DNA from: UBA2336 sp049306095
GTDB lineage: Bacteria > Bacteroidota > Bacteroidia > Cytophagales > Cyclobacteriaceae
DNA length: 64,000 nt
Assembly: GCA_049306095.1 (NCBI GenBank)
Contig: JBAQPU010000057.1
Location: forward strand, 1 to 64,000
Reading direction: 5' to 3'
Below the pieces are notes generated by a model. It searched no databases. It was not told the origin of the DNA and was given only the letters and a program-made list of their open reading frames with translations. This document shows positions 43,584-52,214 of this stretch, piece by piece; position 1 is the stretch's first letter; each line of letters starts with the position of its first letter. The position numbers were made by a program, and so were the translations under genes.

Positions 43584-44201
43584 ATGCCTAACCAGCCCGT
43601 TAATTCCTGGCAATCAGCCTTTCAAGTTAAACGTTTTCGTACAAAATTAATCATTACGGTAACGCTATTGATTATGTATGCGTGCATGGCACCCACCTTT
43701 TTCAACTTTATTCAGCACCGCGAGGGCTATTTCCTTAACGACTATTTGCTAAACAGGTTACCCACCTACGATGTATCGGGGGTAATTTTTCTGATCCTTT
43801 ATCTGCTGGTTATTTTCGGGGTATTTAGCCTCATTCGCGATCCCTACCGTTTTCTAACCGCCCTGCAGGCTTATTTGCTTCTCACTGCGTTCCGGTCTGT
43901 CACGATGCTGCTGGTACCCCTCGAGCCCCCGCCCGGAATTGCAGAACTTCACGATCCACTGGTTCAATCCATGTTCTATCAGCAATCGATAACAAAAGAT
44001 CTCTTTTTCTCGGGCCATACCAGCATTGTTATGCTGTTGGGGCTGTTGATGAGGAGGGTAAAGTGGCGGGCAGTTTTCTTTATCGGTAGCGGTCTGATTG
44101 CCCTTCTTTTACTAATTCAACATGCCCACTATACCATTGACATCCTGATTGCCCCGTTCTTCTCCTGGTTAGCATACCGGATTACCCAAAAGAAAGACTG
44201 A
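43584..44201 (+). CDS. PAP2-type membrane phosphatase (sphingomyelin-synthase-like C-terminus)
   Basis: A 205-residue integral membrane protein with five or six helices. The catalytic residues appear in the PAP2_C pattern: His145 in FFSGHTSIVML and His182/Asp186 in HAHYTIDI. This pattern is shared with sphingomyelin synthases and related lipid phosphotransferases, so the protein could be a lipid phosphate phosphatase or a head-group transferase. Some Bacteroidota make sphingolipids, but no other such genes are in this window. A terminator-like hairpin follows. Confidence 0.85.
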   Translation: MPNQPVNSWQSAFQVKRFRTKLIITVTLLIMYACMAPTFFNFIQHREGYFLNDYLLNRLPTYDVSGVIFLILYLLVIFGVFSLIRDPYRFLTALQAYLLLTAFRSVTMLLVPLEPPPGIAELHDPLVQSMFYQQSITKDLFFSGHTSIVMLLGLLMRRVKWRAVFFIGSGLIALLLLIQHAHYTIDILIAPFFSWLAYRITQKKD

Positions 44202-44230
44202 GGCATACCCTCTCAACCGTTTATGGTTTT

Positions 44231-44258
44231 TTGGTAATTTTTCGACCAAATTTTCTTA
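44231..44258 (+). terminator. Probable terminator of the PAP2 gene
   Basis: A 6-bp stem TTTGGT/ACCAAA with a nine-base loop is followed by TTTTCTT on the plus strand, 30 bases after the stop. Short and AT-rich, so only moderate support. Confidence 0.45.
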
Positions 44259-44298
44259 AAATAATAGTTCTGATTTAACCCTTGGATAACATTCAGGC

Positions 44299-44306
44299 TA
44301 CTTTTG
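44299..44306 (+). promoter_or_regulatory. -7 box (TACTTTTG) of the PhyH-SDR operon
   Basis: An exact TAnnTTTG match 34 bases before the ATG at 44341. It overlaps no other gene and lies after the PAP2 terminator. The -33 box is weak (TTAA region). Confidence 0.55.
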
Positions 44307-44340
44307 CGTAGATTTGAAAAGTAAAATTTTCCCCTTTACA

Positions 44341-45159
44341 ATGAAATTGAAGGATTATCCCAGCTTTGAATTCACCTCTCCCCTTGAGCAAAAACATATC
44401 GACTTTTTCGAAGAACATGGTTTTTTGCACTTCCGAAATTTTATTACCCGCGATACCGTTGAGCTTTTCAGACGGGAAATGAAAATCATTGAAAAAAAAT
44501 GGATTGAAGGGAACGTGGAGAAAGTAAACGGGGTGCCCATCAAATATGGTTTCGATGTTGACGGGAATAAAATTGTTCAGCGTTTTGCATTCAGTTCGCA
44601 ACACAGCGCAGTGCTCCACGAATTTTTACAAGATCCCCGCTTCCACGCACTCTTCCCCCTATTGGGAAATAATGTAAAAAATCCGCGGATTGGCGAGAAT
44701 GAAAAAGACGGACTAGTGATTAACCATTACATTAATACCAACATCAGCAGTTTCACTCGGATGGGTTGGCATACCGACTGCCTGCGCGATGTTTTTTACG
44801 GAAAGAAAATTATGCCCATGTTAAATGTGGGCGTCCACCTGACCGATGCTATCGAAAACAATGGCGGCCTCAGGCTTTTACCCGGAACACATAAACAAAA
44901 TCTTCTCAATCTCCTCTTCAAGAAACGGTATTTCCTTGACCATGAACCCGATAAAAATGAAATTGGATTGATGACCAAAGCAGGCGACTTAACCATCCAC
45001 GATGGAAGGCTGTGGCACCGTGTAGCTCAATCCTCTATTGTTGGCGAGGTAAGCCGAAGACAGGTCATGTATGTTCCTGTTATTTGTGGTTCGTACGCGA
45101 TCAAGAACGAAAACAGTAAGACTCAGTTCTACCAGCGCTTCCAAAAAATTGCACGATAA
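44341..45159 (+). CDS. Phytanoyl-CoA dioxygenase (PhyH) family protein
   Basis: A 272-residue non-haem Fe(II)/2-oxoglutarate oxygenase. The iron-binding triad is His144 and Asp146 in GWHTDCLRD and a distal His226 in LWHRVAQSS, with Arg near 239-240 as the likely 2-oxoglutarate anchor. PhyH enzymes hydroxylate many substrates, including lipids and small natural products. A TTG at 44314 would add nine codons; ATG 44341 is chosen. The SDR gene follows with no gap after the stop codon, so the pair is coupled and may modify the same molecule. Confidence 0.92.
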   Translation: MKLKDYPSFEFTSPLEQKHIDFFEEHGFLHFRNFITRDTVELFRREMKIIEKKWIEGNVEKVNGVPIKYGFDVDGNKIVQRFAFSSQHSAVLHEFLQDPRFHALFPLLGNNVKNPRIGENEKDGLVINHYINTNISSFTRMGWHTDCLRDVFYGKKIMPMLNVGVHLTDAIENNGGLRLLPGTHKQNLLNLLFKKRYFLDHEPDKNEIGLMTKAGDLTIHDGRLWHRVAQSSIVGEVSRRQVMYVPVICGSYAIKNENSKTQFYQRFQKIAR

Positions 45160-45942
45160 ATGCCGCACGCAATTATTACGGGTGCCAGCAAAGGATTAGG
45201 TAACTCCTTTGCTCACCAGTTAGCTGAACGCGGATACGATTTATTGTTGATCGCCCGTTCAGAGAAGATACTGGTGGAAGAGGCGACCCTCCTTTCAAAC
45301 CAATTTGCGGTTAACGTTTCAGTCCTGGCATTGGACTTACGTCAGGAAAATTCAGTTTCGATAATTGGTGATTGGTGCGAAAAGAATCAGTTCAACCCTT
45401 CGGTGCTAATCAATAATGCCGGCTACACCTGTTGGGGTTGGTTTGATACACTGTCCCTGCCCGATCACCAACACATGATGCAGGTAAATGTTGGGACCGT
45501 AATAAACCTTACCCACCGGTTGTTGCCCCTGTTGCGCAAGCATGAACATGCCTACATTTTAAACGTTGCCAGCACGGCTGCTTTTCAGGCGGTACCAACC
45601 ATGATTGTTTATGCAGCCAGCAAAGCCTTTATTCGATCCTTTTCACGCGGACTCCGGTATGAACTGCGTAATACTTCCGTTTCTGTCACCTGCCTCAGCC
45701 CCGGGCCTGTGGCTACCAATTTTATTCAACAAGGCGGTATGGAAGCCATGCAGGAAACCGCCAAGAAGTACGAGATGGCTGCCGGTGATGTTGTTCGTGC
45801 CGGATTAAAAGCTATGTTTAACAGAAAAGCCGAGTGTATACCCGGCTTTCTGAACTACCTCACTGTAAAACTATCCTTTATCTTGCCTGATGCCTTGCTT
45901 GAAAAAATTGCAGGGAATTTATACCAGTCGAAATTGAAATAA
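45160..45942 (+). CDS. Short-chain dehydrogenase/reductase (SDR)
   Basis: A 260-residue NAD(P)-dependent oxidoreductase. Motifs are TGASKGLG at the cofactor-binding loop (about 8-15), NNAG near residue 87, and the Ser/Tyr/Lys catalytic set with YAASK (about 149-153). The C-terminal SPGPVATNF is typical of classical SDRs. Substrate unknown. It directly follows the PhyH gene, so a hydroxylate-then-oxidise pair is a reasonable inference. A C-terminal hydrophobic stretch resembles membrane-associated SDRs. Confidence 0.93.
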   Translation: MPHAIITGASKGLGNSFAHQLAERGYDLLLIARSEKILVEEATLLSNQFAVNVSVLALDLRQENSVSIIGDWCEKNQFNPSVLINNAGYTCWGWFDTLSLPDHQHMMQVNVGTVINLTHRLLPLLRKHEHAYILNVASTAAFQAVPTMIVYAASKAFIRSFSRGLRYELRNTSVSVTCLSPGPVATNFIQQGGMEAMQETAKKYEMAAGDVVRAGLKAMFNRKAECIPGFLNYLTVKLSFILPDALLEKIAGNLYQSKLK

Positions 45943-45943
45943 G

Positions 45944-47239
45944 TTATTGCACCACCTCTACCTCTACCCGAACATTCTTTTTTGCATTTACACTGTGTTT
46001 ATCATAGAGTGGCTTTTTACCACCCCATGCTTTCACCGAAATACGATCTCCTGAGATTCCATTCATGATCAGGTATTCTCTGATTGTCTCAGCTCGTTGA
46101 CCCGACAAATCTTTAGCGGTTCCCATGCCCTGCACCGCTCCTTCCATTGTAAAGAAGTTCTTTTCCGGACCGAGTGAAAGAATTTTACCATTGTAGTTTC
46201 CATTGGAATGACCATGCAATACAATTTTTGTATCGGGGTTATCCTGCATCATCTCCAGCAAACTGTTTAACTCATACTTCGACTCCGGCAACATTACAGC
46301 CGCATCGTTAAAGAAGTACACATTGTACAGGGTATTGATATCTCCTTTCTGATATCGCACCAAGTCAAAGTTTATCACAATGGTAGTTCCCATGAGTTCA
46401 ATGTTTTGGTTTGCTGAATCTGCAAAAGGAGTTTTATAATTAATCTCATGCTGAATCTTGCGATACCCAAACACATCGCAAGTTAAGGTCAATTGCCCCG
46501 ACTTGCTTTTTGGATCCGGCAGCACCAGGTAGTCGTTACCCTTTACCTTCGAAATAAACCGGCTTCGATCGGTATCAATAACCTGCACTTCACCTTCCAC
46601 TACCCGGTTTTTAGTTCCGAAGAACATACTCAGAAAAACTTCAGTGTTTCCAAGGGTCATTTGCTTGTACTGAATAATTTCTTCTCCTTTTTCTACTTCT
46701 GCAGGAGTCTCTTCCACAACGGGTGTTTCAACCGGTTTCGATTCAGTTACAGATTCTGTTGCCGGTTGCGGTTTTGTTTCAACAACCGGTTTCGGTTGTT
46801 CTACAGGCTTTGGCTGCTCTGCCGGCTTTGCTTCAATCACTGGTTGGGCAACAACAGGTTCTGTTTTTGCCGGGGGATCGGCTTTGACTATATCGGATTC
46901 GGAGTTTTGGGATACGATCTCACCATGAACAACCCGAACCCAGGCATCTATAAAGTCACCCTCCTTGCGTACGCCAGTCATTTCTACAAGCGATGGGCGT
47001 AACTCGGTAAAGTAACTCAGGTACACGTAAAACAGATTGCGAGAAGAATTAAAACCATACTGGGCGGTATGCCCTTTGGATTTCAACTGATCCGTATAGC
47101 GTTTGGCAAAATCTTCCCGCGTGTCGTCATAGGCGGCTACAACAACGTAATAGCCGGATGGTAATTCAGCCTGTGAAAATACCTGGTGAAAGCCAAGTAT
47201 AAACAGGATAAGAAGTATTGGTTTAGTAGAATTTCTCAT
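45944..47239 (-). CDS. SPOR-like and OmpA-family outer-membrane/peptidoglycan-binding protein
   Basis: A 431-residue protein. After the signal peptide (about 1-22) comes an SPOR-like domain (about 25-85; GYYVVVAAYDDTREDFAKRY, LYFVYLSYF-like). A Pro/Glu/Lys-rich linker follows (about 125-190, repeats of QPKPVE), then an OmpA C-terminal domain (about 310-430; KIVLHGHSNG, SGQRAETIREYL, and NAKKNVRVEVEV). Both domains bind peptidoglycan, so this probably tethers outer membrane to wall. ATG 47239 is preferred over an earlier one at 47266 because it opens the signal peptide. Confidence 0.88.
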   Translation of the reverse strand: MRNSTKPILLILFILGFHQVFSQAELPSGYYVVVAAYDDTREDFAKRYTDQLKSKGHTAQYGFNSSRNLFYVYLSYFTELRPSLVEMTGVRKEGDFIDAWVRVVHGEIVSQNSESDIVKADPPAKTEPVVAQPVIEAKPAEQPKPVEQPKPVVETKPQPATESVTESKPVETPVVEETPAEVEKGEEIIQYKQMTLGNTEVFLSMFFGTKNRVVEGEVQVIDTDRSRFISKVKGNDYLVLPDPKSKSGQLTLTCDVFGYRKIQHEINYKTPFADSANQNIELMGTTIVINFDLVRYQKGDINTLYNVYFFNDAAVMLPESKYELNSLLEMMQDNPDTKIVLHGHSNGNYNGKILSLGPEKNFFTMEGAVQGMGTAKDLSGQRAETIREYLIMNGISGDRISVKAWGGKKPLYDKHSVNAKKNVRVEVEVVQ

Positions 47240-47327
47240 GTAAGAATAGGCTAGGTTTGGTTCCAATATGGGCTAAATAAATAAGAATTTCAATACCCAA
47301 CAGCCACATTTGCTCAGAAATGGAGAA

Positions 47328-48299
47328 TTATCGCATGTAAGTTTTTACCCATTGCTTAAGAAAACCAAGTCCGTAGCCGAGCATTTGAATCAGCGTGGAA
47401 GGAATACTGAGCAAGGCAACCTCTACTCGCCCCGTGACCAGCAAAGAATCTGTAAAAATTCCTACAAAATAGGCTCCATAGACTGCCAATAACCCTACCG
47501 ACACCATAGGCTCAATAAAAAGAAGAGGAAGCACCCCAACCAGGCCTAATGAAAAAATAGCTGGGAACCAGTGTGTAATTTTAATGGCTCCCGGATGTGC
47601 CTTTCCAACCAACACACGGCCTCTCCCAAAGTTATGGACCTGACGAAAGAACTGACGGAGGGTAGTTCTCCGTTTGTGAAATACAAAAGCTTCCGGAATT
47701 AGCACGACACGGAAGCCCATTTTCTTCATGCGCATGCTGAGTTCAATATCCTCCGCCAGTCGGTCGAATTTAAAGCCTCCTGTTTGCCTGAACACCTCTT
47801 TTGACATACCCATGTTAAAACTCCTCGGCTGAAAAGAGCCTGCTGAATTTTTTCCTCCTCTGATTCCTCCTGTGGTAAGCACGGATGACATGGTGTATCC
47901 CATCGCCTGCTGAAGTGGCGTAAAATCCTCATGCCCTCTGTCGGGACCGCCCCATGCGTCAATGGTATCTTCCTGCAAAGCTTTTTCAACGGCTTCAAAA
48001 TAGTGAGGAGGAATAATACAATCTGAATCAAATACGACCAGGTAAGAACCACGCGCACGCGTAAATCCAATATTTCGGCTAGGACCCGGACCAGAATTTG
48101 GTTTGATTACATACTCAATCTGAAGGCGATCGCGAAATTCATCAACAACATCATCGCAGCAAACAGATGAGCCGTCTTCAATAATGATAATTTCAAAATT
48201 GAGAATAGTTTGCCGCGTCAGGCTCAACAGTAACTCACGAACCTCTTCCGGGCGGTTATACACCGGAATGATGATGGAATATTTCGGAAGCTGTTGCAT
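47328..48299 (-). CDS. Glycosyltransferase family 2 protein
   Basis: A 323-residue enzyme with the GT-A fold. The N-terminal YSIIIPVYNRPEEVRELLLSL binds the nucleotide sugar, VVFDSDC is the DxD-like metal site and EDIELSMRMKKMG holds the acceptor-side acidic residues. Hydrophobic helices near the C-terminus (about 245-300) suggest membrane association. Substrate and product are unknown. It is transcribed apart from the neighbouring OmpA gene. Confidence 0.9.
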   Translation of the reverse strand: MQQLPKYSIIIPVYNRPEEVRELLLSLTRQTILNFEIIIIEDGSSVCCDDVVDEFRDRLQIEYVIKPNSGPGPSRNIGFTRARGSYLVVFDSDCIIPPHYFEAVEKALQEDTIDAWGGPDRGHEDFTPLQQAMGYTMSSVLTTGGIRGGKNSAGSFQPRSFNMGMSKEVFRQTGGFKFDRLAEDIELSMRMKKMGFRVVLIPEAFVFHKRRTTLRQFFRQVHNFGRGRVLVGKAHPGAIKITHWFPAIFSLGLVGVLPLLFIEPMVSVGLLAVYGAYFVGIFTDSLLVTGRVEVALLSIPSTLIQMLGYGLGFLKQWVKTYMR

Positions 48300-48512
48300 G
48301 ACAGGCGTAAAAGTACTGAAAGATTATAATTTGGGTTGCAGAAGACCGTTGAAGGATCGTTCACATTAACAGCGTCATTAACAACATTCAGTTATTCTTT
48401 GATGATACGCGATATTATGTCGTGAATATTTTCTGGTGTGCCGTAAGTCTTGGTTTTAGCTTGCTGGAAAAATATATAACGGCAAAATAAGGCTATCAGG
48501 ATTTACGGCAAG
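48300..48512. other. Intergenic gap with no gene
   Basis: The 213 bases between two minus-strand glycosyltransferase genes hold no convincing ORF, heptamer array or terminator. AT-rich TACTTTTA (minus strand, near 48313) is a near-miss to the -7 box. It could carry the promoter for the 47328-48299 gene. Confidence 0.4.
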
Positions 48513-49529
48513 TTAATTCACCGCCACCTTGAGTTTCTTTTCAGCTGAAACTTCATCGATACCTACTTTTTCGATTACGAGGTAATCACGCTTAGAAAGT
48601 GATTGCATGGCCAACATCTCGGCAAGGAAGCCCGTAACAAAAAGCTGAACACCAATTACAACAGCCACCAGGGCCAGGTAGAATAATGGCTGATCCGTAA
48701 TCTGCCGCTTAAGCGGAATATTGTATATGTACAGCGAACTCATTTTCTCCCAAATTAACCAGGTAGTCATCAGAAAGCCTGCGCCAAAAGAAAGCGTTCC
48801 CAACAAGCCAAAAAAGTGCATGGGCTTTTGACGGAACTTGCTCACGAAGGTGATGGAGAGCAGATCAAGGAAGCCGTTCATAAAACGTTCCCAACCAAAC
48901 TTGGTCACTCCAAATTTACGAGCGCGGTGCTCCACCACTTTCTCGCTGATTTTTTTGAAGCCTGCCCACTTGGCGATTACGGGAATGTAGCGGTGCATTT
49001 CGCCATACACGGTAATATTTTTAACCACACGTTTATCGTAAGCCTTGAGGCCGCAATTAAAATCATGAAGCTTAATACCTGAAATGAGGCTGGTAACTTT
49101 ATTGAAAAATTTTGACGGAATAGTTTTAGAGAGCGGGTCGTTTCGTTTTTTCTTCCATCCCGAAACCAGGTGAAAGCCATCCTGCTTAATCATCTTGTAC
49201 AGGTCAGGAATTTCATCCGGACTATCCTGCAGGTCAGCATCCATAGTAATAACCACCTGGCCTTCACACGCTCGAAAACCGGTTTGAAGCGCTGCCGATT
49301 TTCCGTAATTACGGTTGAAGCGAATGCCTTTAAAGTTCGAACTGTCCTGGTGGATTTTAGTGATTACCTCCCACGAATTGTCCTGACTGCCATCATCAAT
49401 CAACAGCACTTCATAGGAAAAGCCGTGCGTTTGCATCACACGGCTTATCCACTGACAAAGTTCGGGAAGCGATTCTTCCTCGTTAAAAACCGGTATGACT
49501 ACCGATATATCCATCACTTGTTTATCCAT
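48513..49529 (-). CDS. Polyprenyl-phosphate glycosyltransferase-like GT2 protein
   Basis: A 338-residue membrane glycosyltransferase. The GT2 domain (about 1-230) has ISVVIPVFNEEESLPELC, the DxD in ITMDADLQDSPDE and acceptor-binding AYDKRVVKNITVYGEMHRYIP. Two C-terminal membrane helices (about 235-260, 280-310) match the GtrB/DPM1-like subgroup that loads sugars on lipid carriers. The target sugar is unknown. The start overlaps the upstream DUF4199 stop by one base (TAATG), placing it last in the batA operon. Confidence 0.91.
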   Translation of the reverse strand: MDKQVMDISVVIPVFNEEESLPELCQWISRVMQTHGFSYEVLLIDDGSQDNSWEVITKIHQDSSNFKGIRFNRNYGKSAALQTGFRACEGQVVITMDADLQDSPDEIPDLYKMIKQDGFHLVSGWKKKRNDPLSKTIPSKFFNKVTSLISGIKLHDFNCGLKAYDKRVVKNITVYGEMHRYIPVIAKWAGFKKISEKVVEHRARKFGVTKFGWERFMNGFLDLLSITFVSKFRQKPMHFFGLLGTLSFGAGFLMTTWLIWEKMSSLYIYNIPLKRQITDQPLFYLALVAVVIGVQLFVTGFLAEMLAMQSLSKRDYLVIEKVGIDEVSAEKKLKVAVN

Positions 49530-50083
49530 TACATCGTTTCAGGCTGATTCTTACGCACAAAAATGGAAGAAATCAGCGACATAATTGCCGAAAAAACAAC
49601 GATCCAAATATATCCCAACGCCATACCACTAACCGTAAATTGTTTCGCTGTTGACTCACGGGCTTGTTCCATAGCTTCATCCATTGATTCTTCAGGGGCA
49701 CCAAGGCTTTCCATCATCGCCCGTGTATTTTCTAATGAGGCCTCAACCAGTTTTTGAGGTAGTTCCGGATCAATAACATGATACAACAGTAAATTAAAAA
49801 TTGAGGCAATTAATCCCGATAAGGCTAAAACAATAAGTCCATGCTGGAAGGCCTTTCCATATTGAAGAAAACCACCTATTGATTTGCGGTAGTCAATACC
49901 TGCATAGATGGTAATTCCTAAATAGATGGCGAGACCAACAAAAAGAAACTTGAGTTGCACCATAAGGGTGTAATCAACCACATATAAGGTCATTGTTAAA
50001 ATAATGCTTACAGCAGCTGTAATCAGTCCCCAACGGATAGCGTGTTGCATCAGGGTTGGCGAGGGAGTAGAATTGTCTTCCAT
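49529..50083 (-). CDS. DUF4199 family membrane protein
   Basis: A 184-residue protein with four hydrophobic segments (about 18-35, 42-62, 80-103, 155-178). The hallmark LGITIYAGIDYRKSIGGFLQYGKAFQHGLIV is typical of DUF4199, as is the acidic/Met-rich loop between helices 3 and 4. DUF4199 has no established function. It is second of a tandem pair (the other at 50085-50615) and abuts the GT2 gene, so all three are co-transcribed. Confidence 0.87.
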   Translation of the reverse strand: MEDNSTPSPTLMQHAIRWGLITAAVSIILTMTLYVVDYTLMVQLKFLFVGLAIYLGITIYAGIDYRKSIGGFLQYGKAFQHGLIVLALSGLIASIFNLLLYHVIDPELPQKLVEASLENTRAMMESLGAPEESMDEAMEQARESTAKQFTVSGMALGYIWIVVFSAIMSLISSIFVRKNQPETM

Positions 50084-50084
50084 G

Positions 50085-50615
50085 TTAATTGGGTTTAAGT
50101 TCTTTTCTTAAAATTACGGATAAAATTATGCTCACAAAAAAGCCAATCATTATGCTCTGAACGAAATAAAGACTGGCAATTTGTTTAGCATTAGTCGCAG
50201 GTAACTGTTCTAAATTACGGGCAAAGGCATCTTTACCAATTCGCTCAATATCCGCTGCTGAAAATGTATTCAGGTATTCGGTCATGGCCTTCACGTACGA
50301 GGGAATAAACGATGACTCAACGGAACAAAAAGCAAGCAATAAAAGCGAAGCCAGGGTGCCGGCCACCACTACCATAACAAAACTGCCCACCATGCCCTGC
50401 CAAAAAAGCAACGATCCTTGCTGATGCACCTCGCGAAATTCTTTCAGGTTGAAGAAAATACACACGCCAAATAACAAAATGCGAAAGTCTATAAAAGGCG
50501 AAATCATCAACGGATGCCTGCCCATGTAATACGTTATAATCAATAAGACAATGGCCAGTGCACCAGCCAGTGCACCCCATCGGATTCCAACGGAAATTAA
50601 TGGTGACTTTTTCAT
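50085..50615 (-). CDS. DUF4199 family membrane protein (paralogue)
   Basis: A 176-residue membrane protein with the same four-helix layout and the LKEFREVHQQGSLLFWQGM segment in the middle. Its similarity to the neighbour at 49529-50083 and to 31089-31547 suggests duplication of one family. It lies seven bases after the dihydroorotase-like gene and one base before the next DUF4199 gene. Function unknown. Confidence 0.85.
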   Translation of the reverse strand: MKKSPLISVGIRWGALAGALAIVLLIITYYMGRHPLMISPFIDFRILLFGVCIFFNLKEFREVHQQGSLLFWQGMVGSFVMVVVAGTLASLLLLAFCSVESSFIPSYVKAMTEYLNTFSAADIERIGKDAFARNLEQLPATNAKQIASLYFVQSIMIGFFVSIILSVILRKELKPN

Positions 50616-50622
50616 GACTACG

Positions 50623-51879
50623 TTAATCGAACCAGTGACGGTTATTATTAAAAACAGCTACTGCTTTGCCGGTAATGGTTTGACCAAACCACGGTGAGTT
50701 TTTGGATTTTGAAAGATTTGTTTTTTCGTCCAGCACCCAGGTGGCCGCAGGATCCAGTAAGGTCAGGTTTGCTTTGGCATCCACATCAATAACGGGTACT
50801 TCGAGATTTAATATTTTTCGTGGATTGATTGTAATTTTTTCGATGAGGATCTCCCAGCTCACCAGTTCGGCAAGTGCAACCAGGTTGGAGGCAAATGTTT
50901 GTACATTGATGATGCCGGCATCGGCATGATCAAACTCAATGCTTTTGCTTTCTTCGTCATGCGGTACATGGCCCGAGCAAATCACATCAATGGTTCCGTC
51001 ATTCAATCCCTTGATGAGTGCATGGTTATCGGTGGTTTCCCGTAAAGGAGGATTTACTTTATAATTGGTATCAAATCCTGAAAGCATGGTATCTGTTAGC
51101 AATGCCTGGTAAGCGGCAATGTCGCACGTTACGTTCATTTTACTTTTCGCAGAACGAACCAACCCAACGGATTTAGATGTTGAAAGTTTCGATACATGTA
51201 ACCGGCCTCCGGCATAGGCAAGTAATTTAAGGTTACGACTGATGGCTACTTCCTCTGAAATGCGGGGCATTCCTTTTAATCCCAGCATGGTGCTTTGCAG
51301 CCCTTCGTGCATTTGTCCGAACATGTTGAGCCAGATGTCCTCAGCATGATCAACCAACACGCCATCGAACTTTTGAAGATATTGCAACGATTTCAGGAAG
51401 ATATCGGTATGCCACACCGACTTCAGGCCATCAGTAAACCCCACAGCCCCTGCCTCGTGCAAGTCAATCATTTCCGTGAGTTCTTCTCCTTTATTATTCT
51501 TCGTTACAGAGGCCAGCGGATGTATCTGCAACAATCGGCTTTCGTTTGCTCTGGTCAGGTAATTAATATCATTTTTGGTTTGAATGGCCGGCATGGTGTT
51601 AGGCAGCATGGCTATTTCTGTAAAGCCTCCTGCTACCGCAGCCCTTGTTCCAGATTCCAGGTCTTCTTTATGTTCCAATCCGGGATCGCCAATAAAGGTT
51701 CCCAGGTCAAACCAGCCGGTTGACAGGATCATACCCTCGGCCTTGATTACCTTATCGGCCTGATAGTTTTTATCGCCAATTTCGGTTATGCGGCCATTCT
51801 GGAGGAGGACGTTTTTTTCTTTTTTATGAAAGGGAGAGTTGGTATCGAGAATTTTGGCGGCCTGGATGAGTATCTTCAT
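50623..51879 (-). CDS. Dihydroorotase-like protein lacking metal-site residues
   Basis: A 418-residue member of the dihydroorotase family (type I pattern) by segments such as GGFTEIAMLPNTMP, LVDHAEDIW, EEVAISRNLKLL, KVNPPLR and GTIDVICSGHVPH. The catalytic features are gone: the HxH in the usual GFIDxHxHxRxPG is GWFDLGTFIGDPG (Gly60/Phe62), the second metal His is Lys232, the PHH of the vtxExtPHHL segment is replaced by AYQ, and the Asp of the DHAPH motif is Gly303. It should not hydrolyse dihydroorotate. It resembles the inactive partner (PyrX) of some aspartate transcarbamoylases. Active pyrC would be elsewhere. Confidence 0.85.
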   Translation of the reverse strand: MKILIQAAKILDTNSPFHKKEKNVLLQNGRITEIGDKNYQADKVIKAEGMILSTGWFDLGTFIGDPGLEHKEDLESGTRAAVAGGFTEIAMLPNTMPAIQTKNDINYLTRANESRLLQIHPLASVTKNNKGEELTEMIDLHEAGAVGFTDGLKSVWHTDIFLKSLQYLQKFDGVLVDHAEDIWLNMFGQMHEGLQSTMLGLKGMPRISEEVAISRNLKLLAYAGGRLHVSKLSTSKSVGLVRSAKSKMNVTCDIAAYQALLTDTMLSGFDTNYKVNPPLRETTDNHALIKGLNDGTIDVICSGHVPHDEESKSIEFDHADAGIINVQTFASNLVALAELVSWEILIEKITINPRKILNLEVPVIDVDAKANLTLLDPAATWVLDEKTNLSKSKNSPWFGQTITGKAVAVFNNNRHWFD

Positions 51880-51881
51880 GG

Positions 51882-52214
51882 CTATTGATCTGGCAAAGAA
51901 ACAACTTTATTTCGAACCTCTGTTAACTTTGAAGGGCTTACTTGAGCAGCCTTATAAAGAATAATTGATTTACTAGCTGTAAAAATACGGTTCGGCCGTA
52001 TGTTACTCTCTTTGATCAGTCTTCCAGAAATCAAATCCTTTTCCAGAAGTGAAATTGAAAACTTGTCGTGAACAAGCTGGCTCGTAATCTGGCAAAGGAT
52101 TATATCCTGACCGGGTAAATTAGCAAGTACAAGGGCGGATCTTTTTTTTGAGGCGGATAAATCTGAAAAAGGAAACGGCAAAATTACAATATCACCCTTT
52201 ACAAATGTTTCCAT
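51882..52214 (-). CDS. MazF/PemK-family toxin
   Basis: A 110-residue protein with the CcdB/MazF barrel pattern: KGDIVILPFPFSDLSASKKRSALVLA at the N-terminus and ILCQITSQ in the middle. Family members cut RNA. The start overlaps the antitoxin stop by about 16 bases, typical of type II modules. The dihydroorotase-like gene starts two bases after its stop, so it lies inside a longer operon. Activity is inferred from family only. Confidence 0.87.
   Translation of the reverse strand: METFVKGDIVILPFPFSDLSASKKRSALVLANLPGQDIILCQITSQLVHDKFSISLLEKDLISGRLIKESNIRPNRIFTASKSIILYKAAQVSPSKLTEVRNKVVSLPDQ

Noticed and set aside
46493..47002. 169-residue Phe/Arg-rich plus-strand ORF
   Set aside because: It is the reverse of the Pro/Glu/Lys-rich linker of the OmpA protein and shows no plausible domain.
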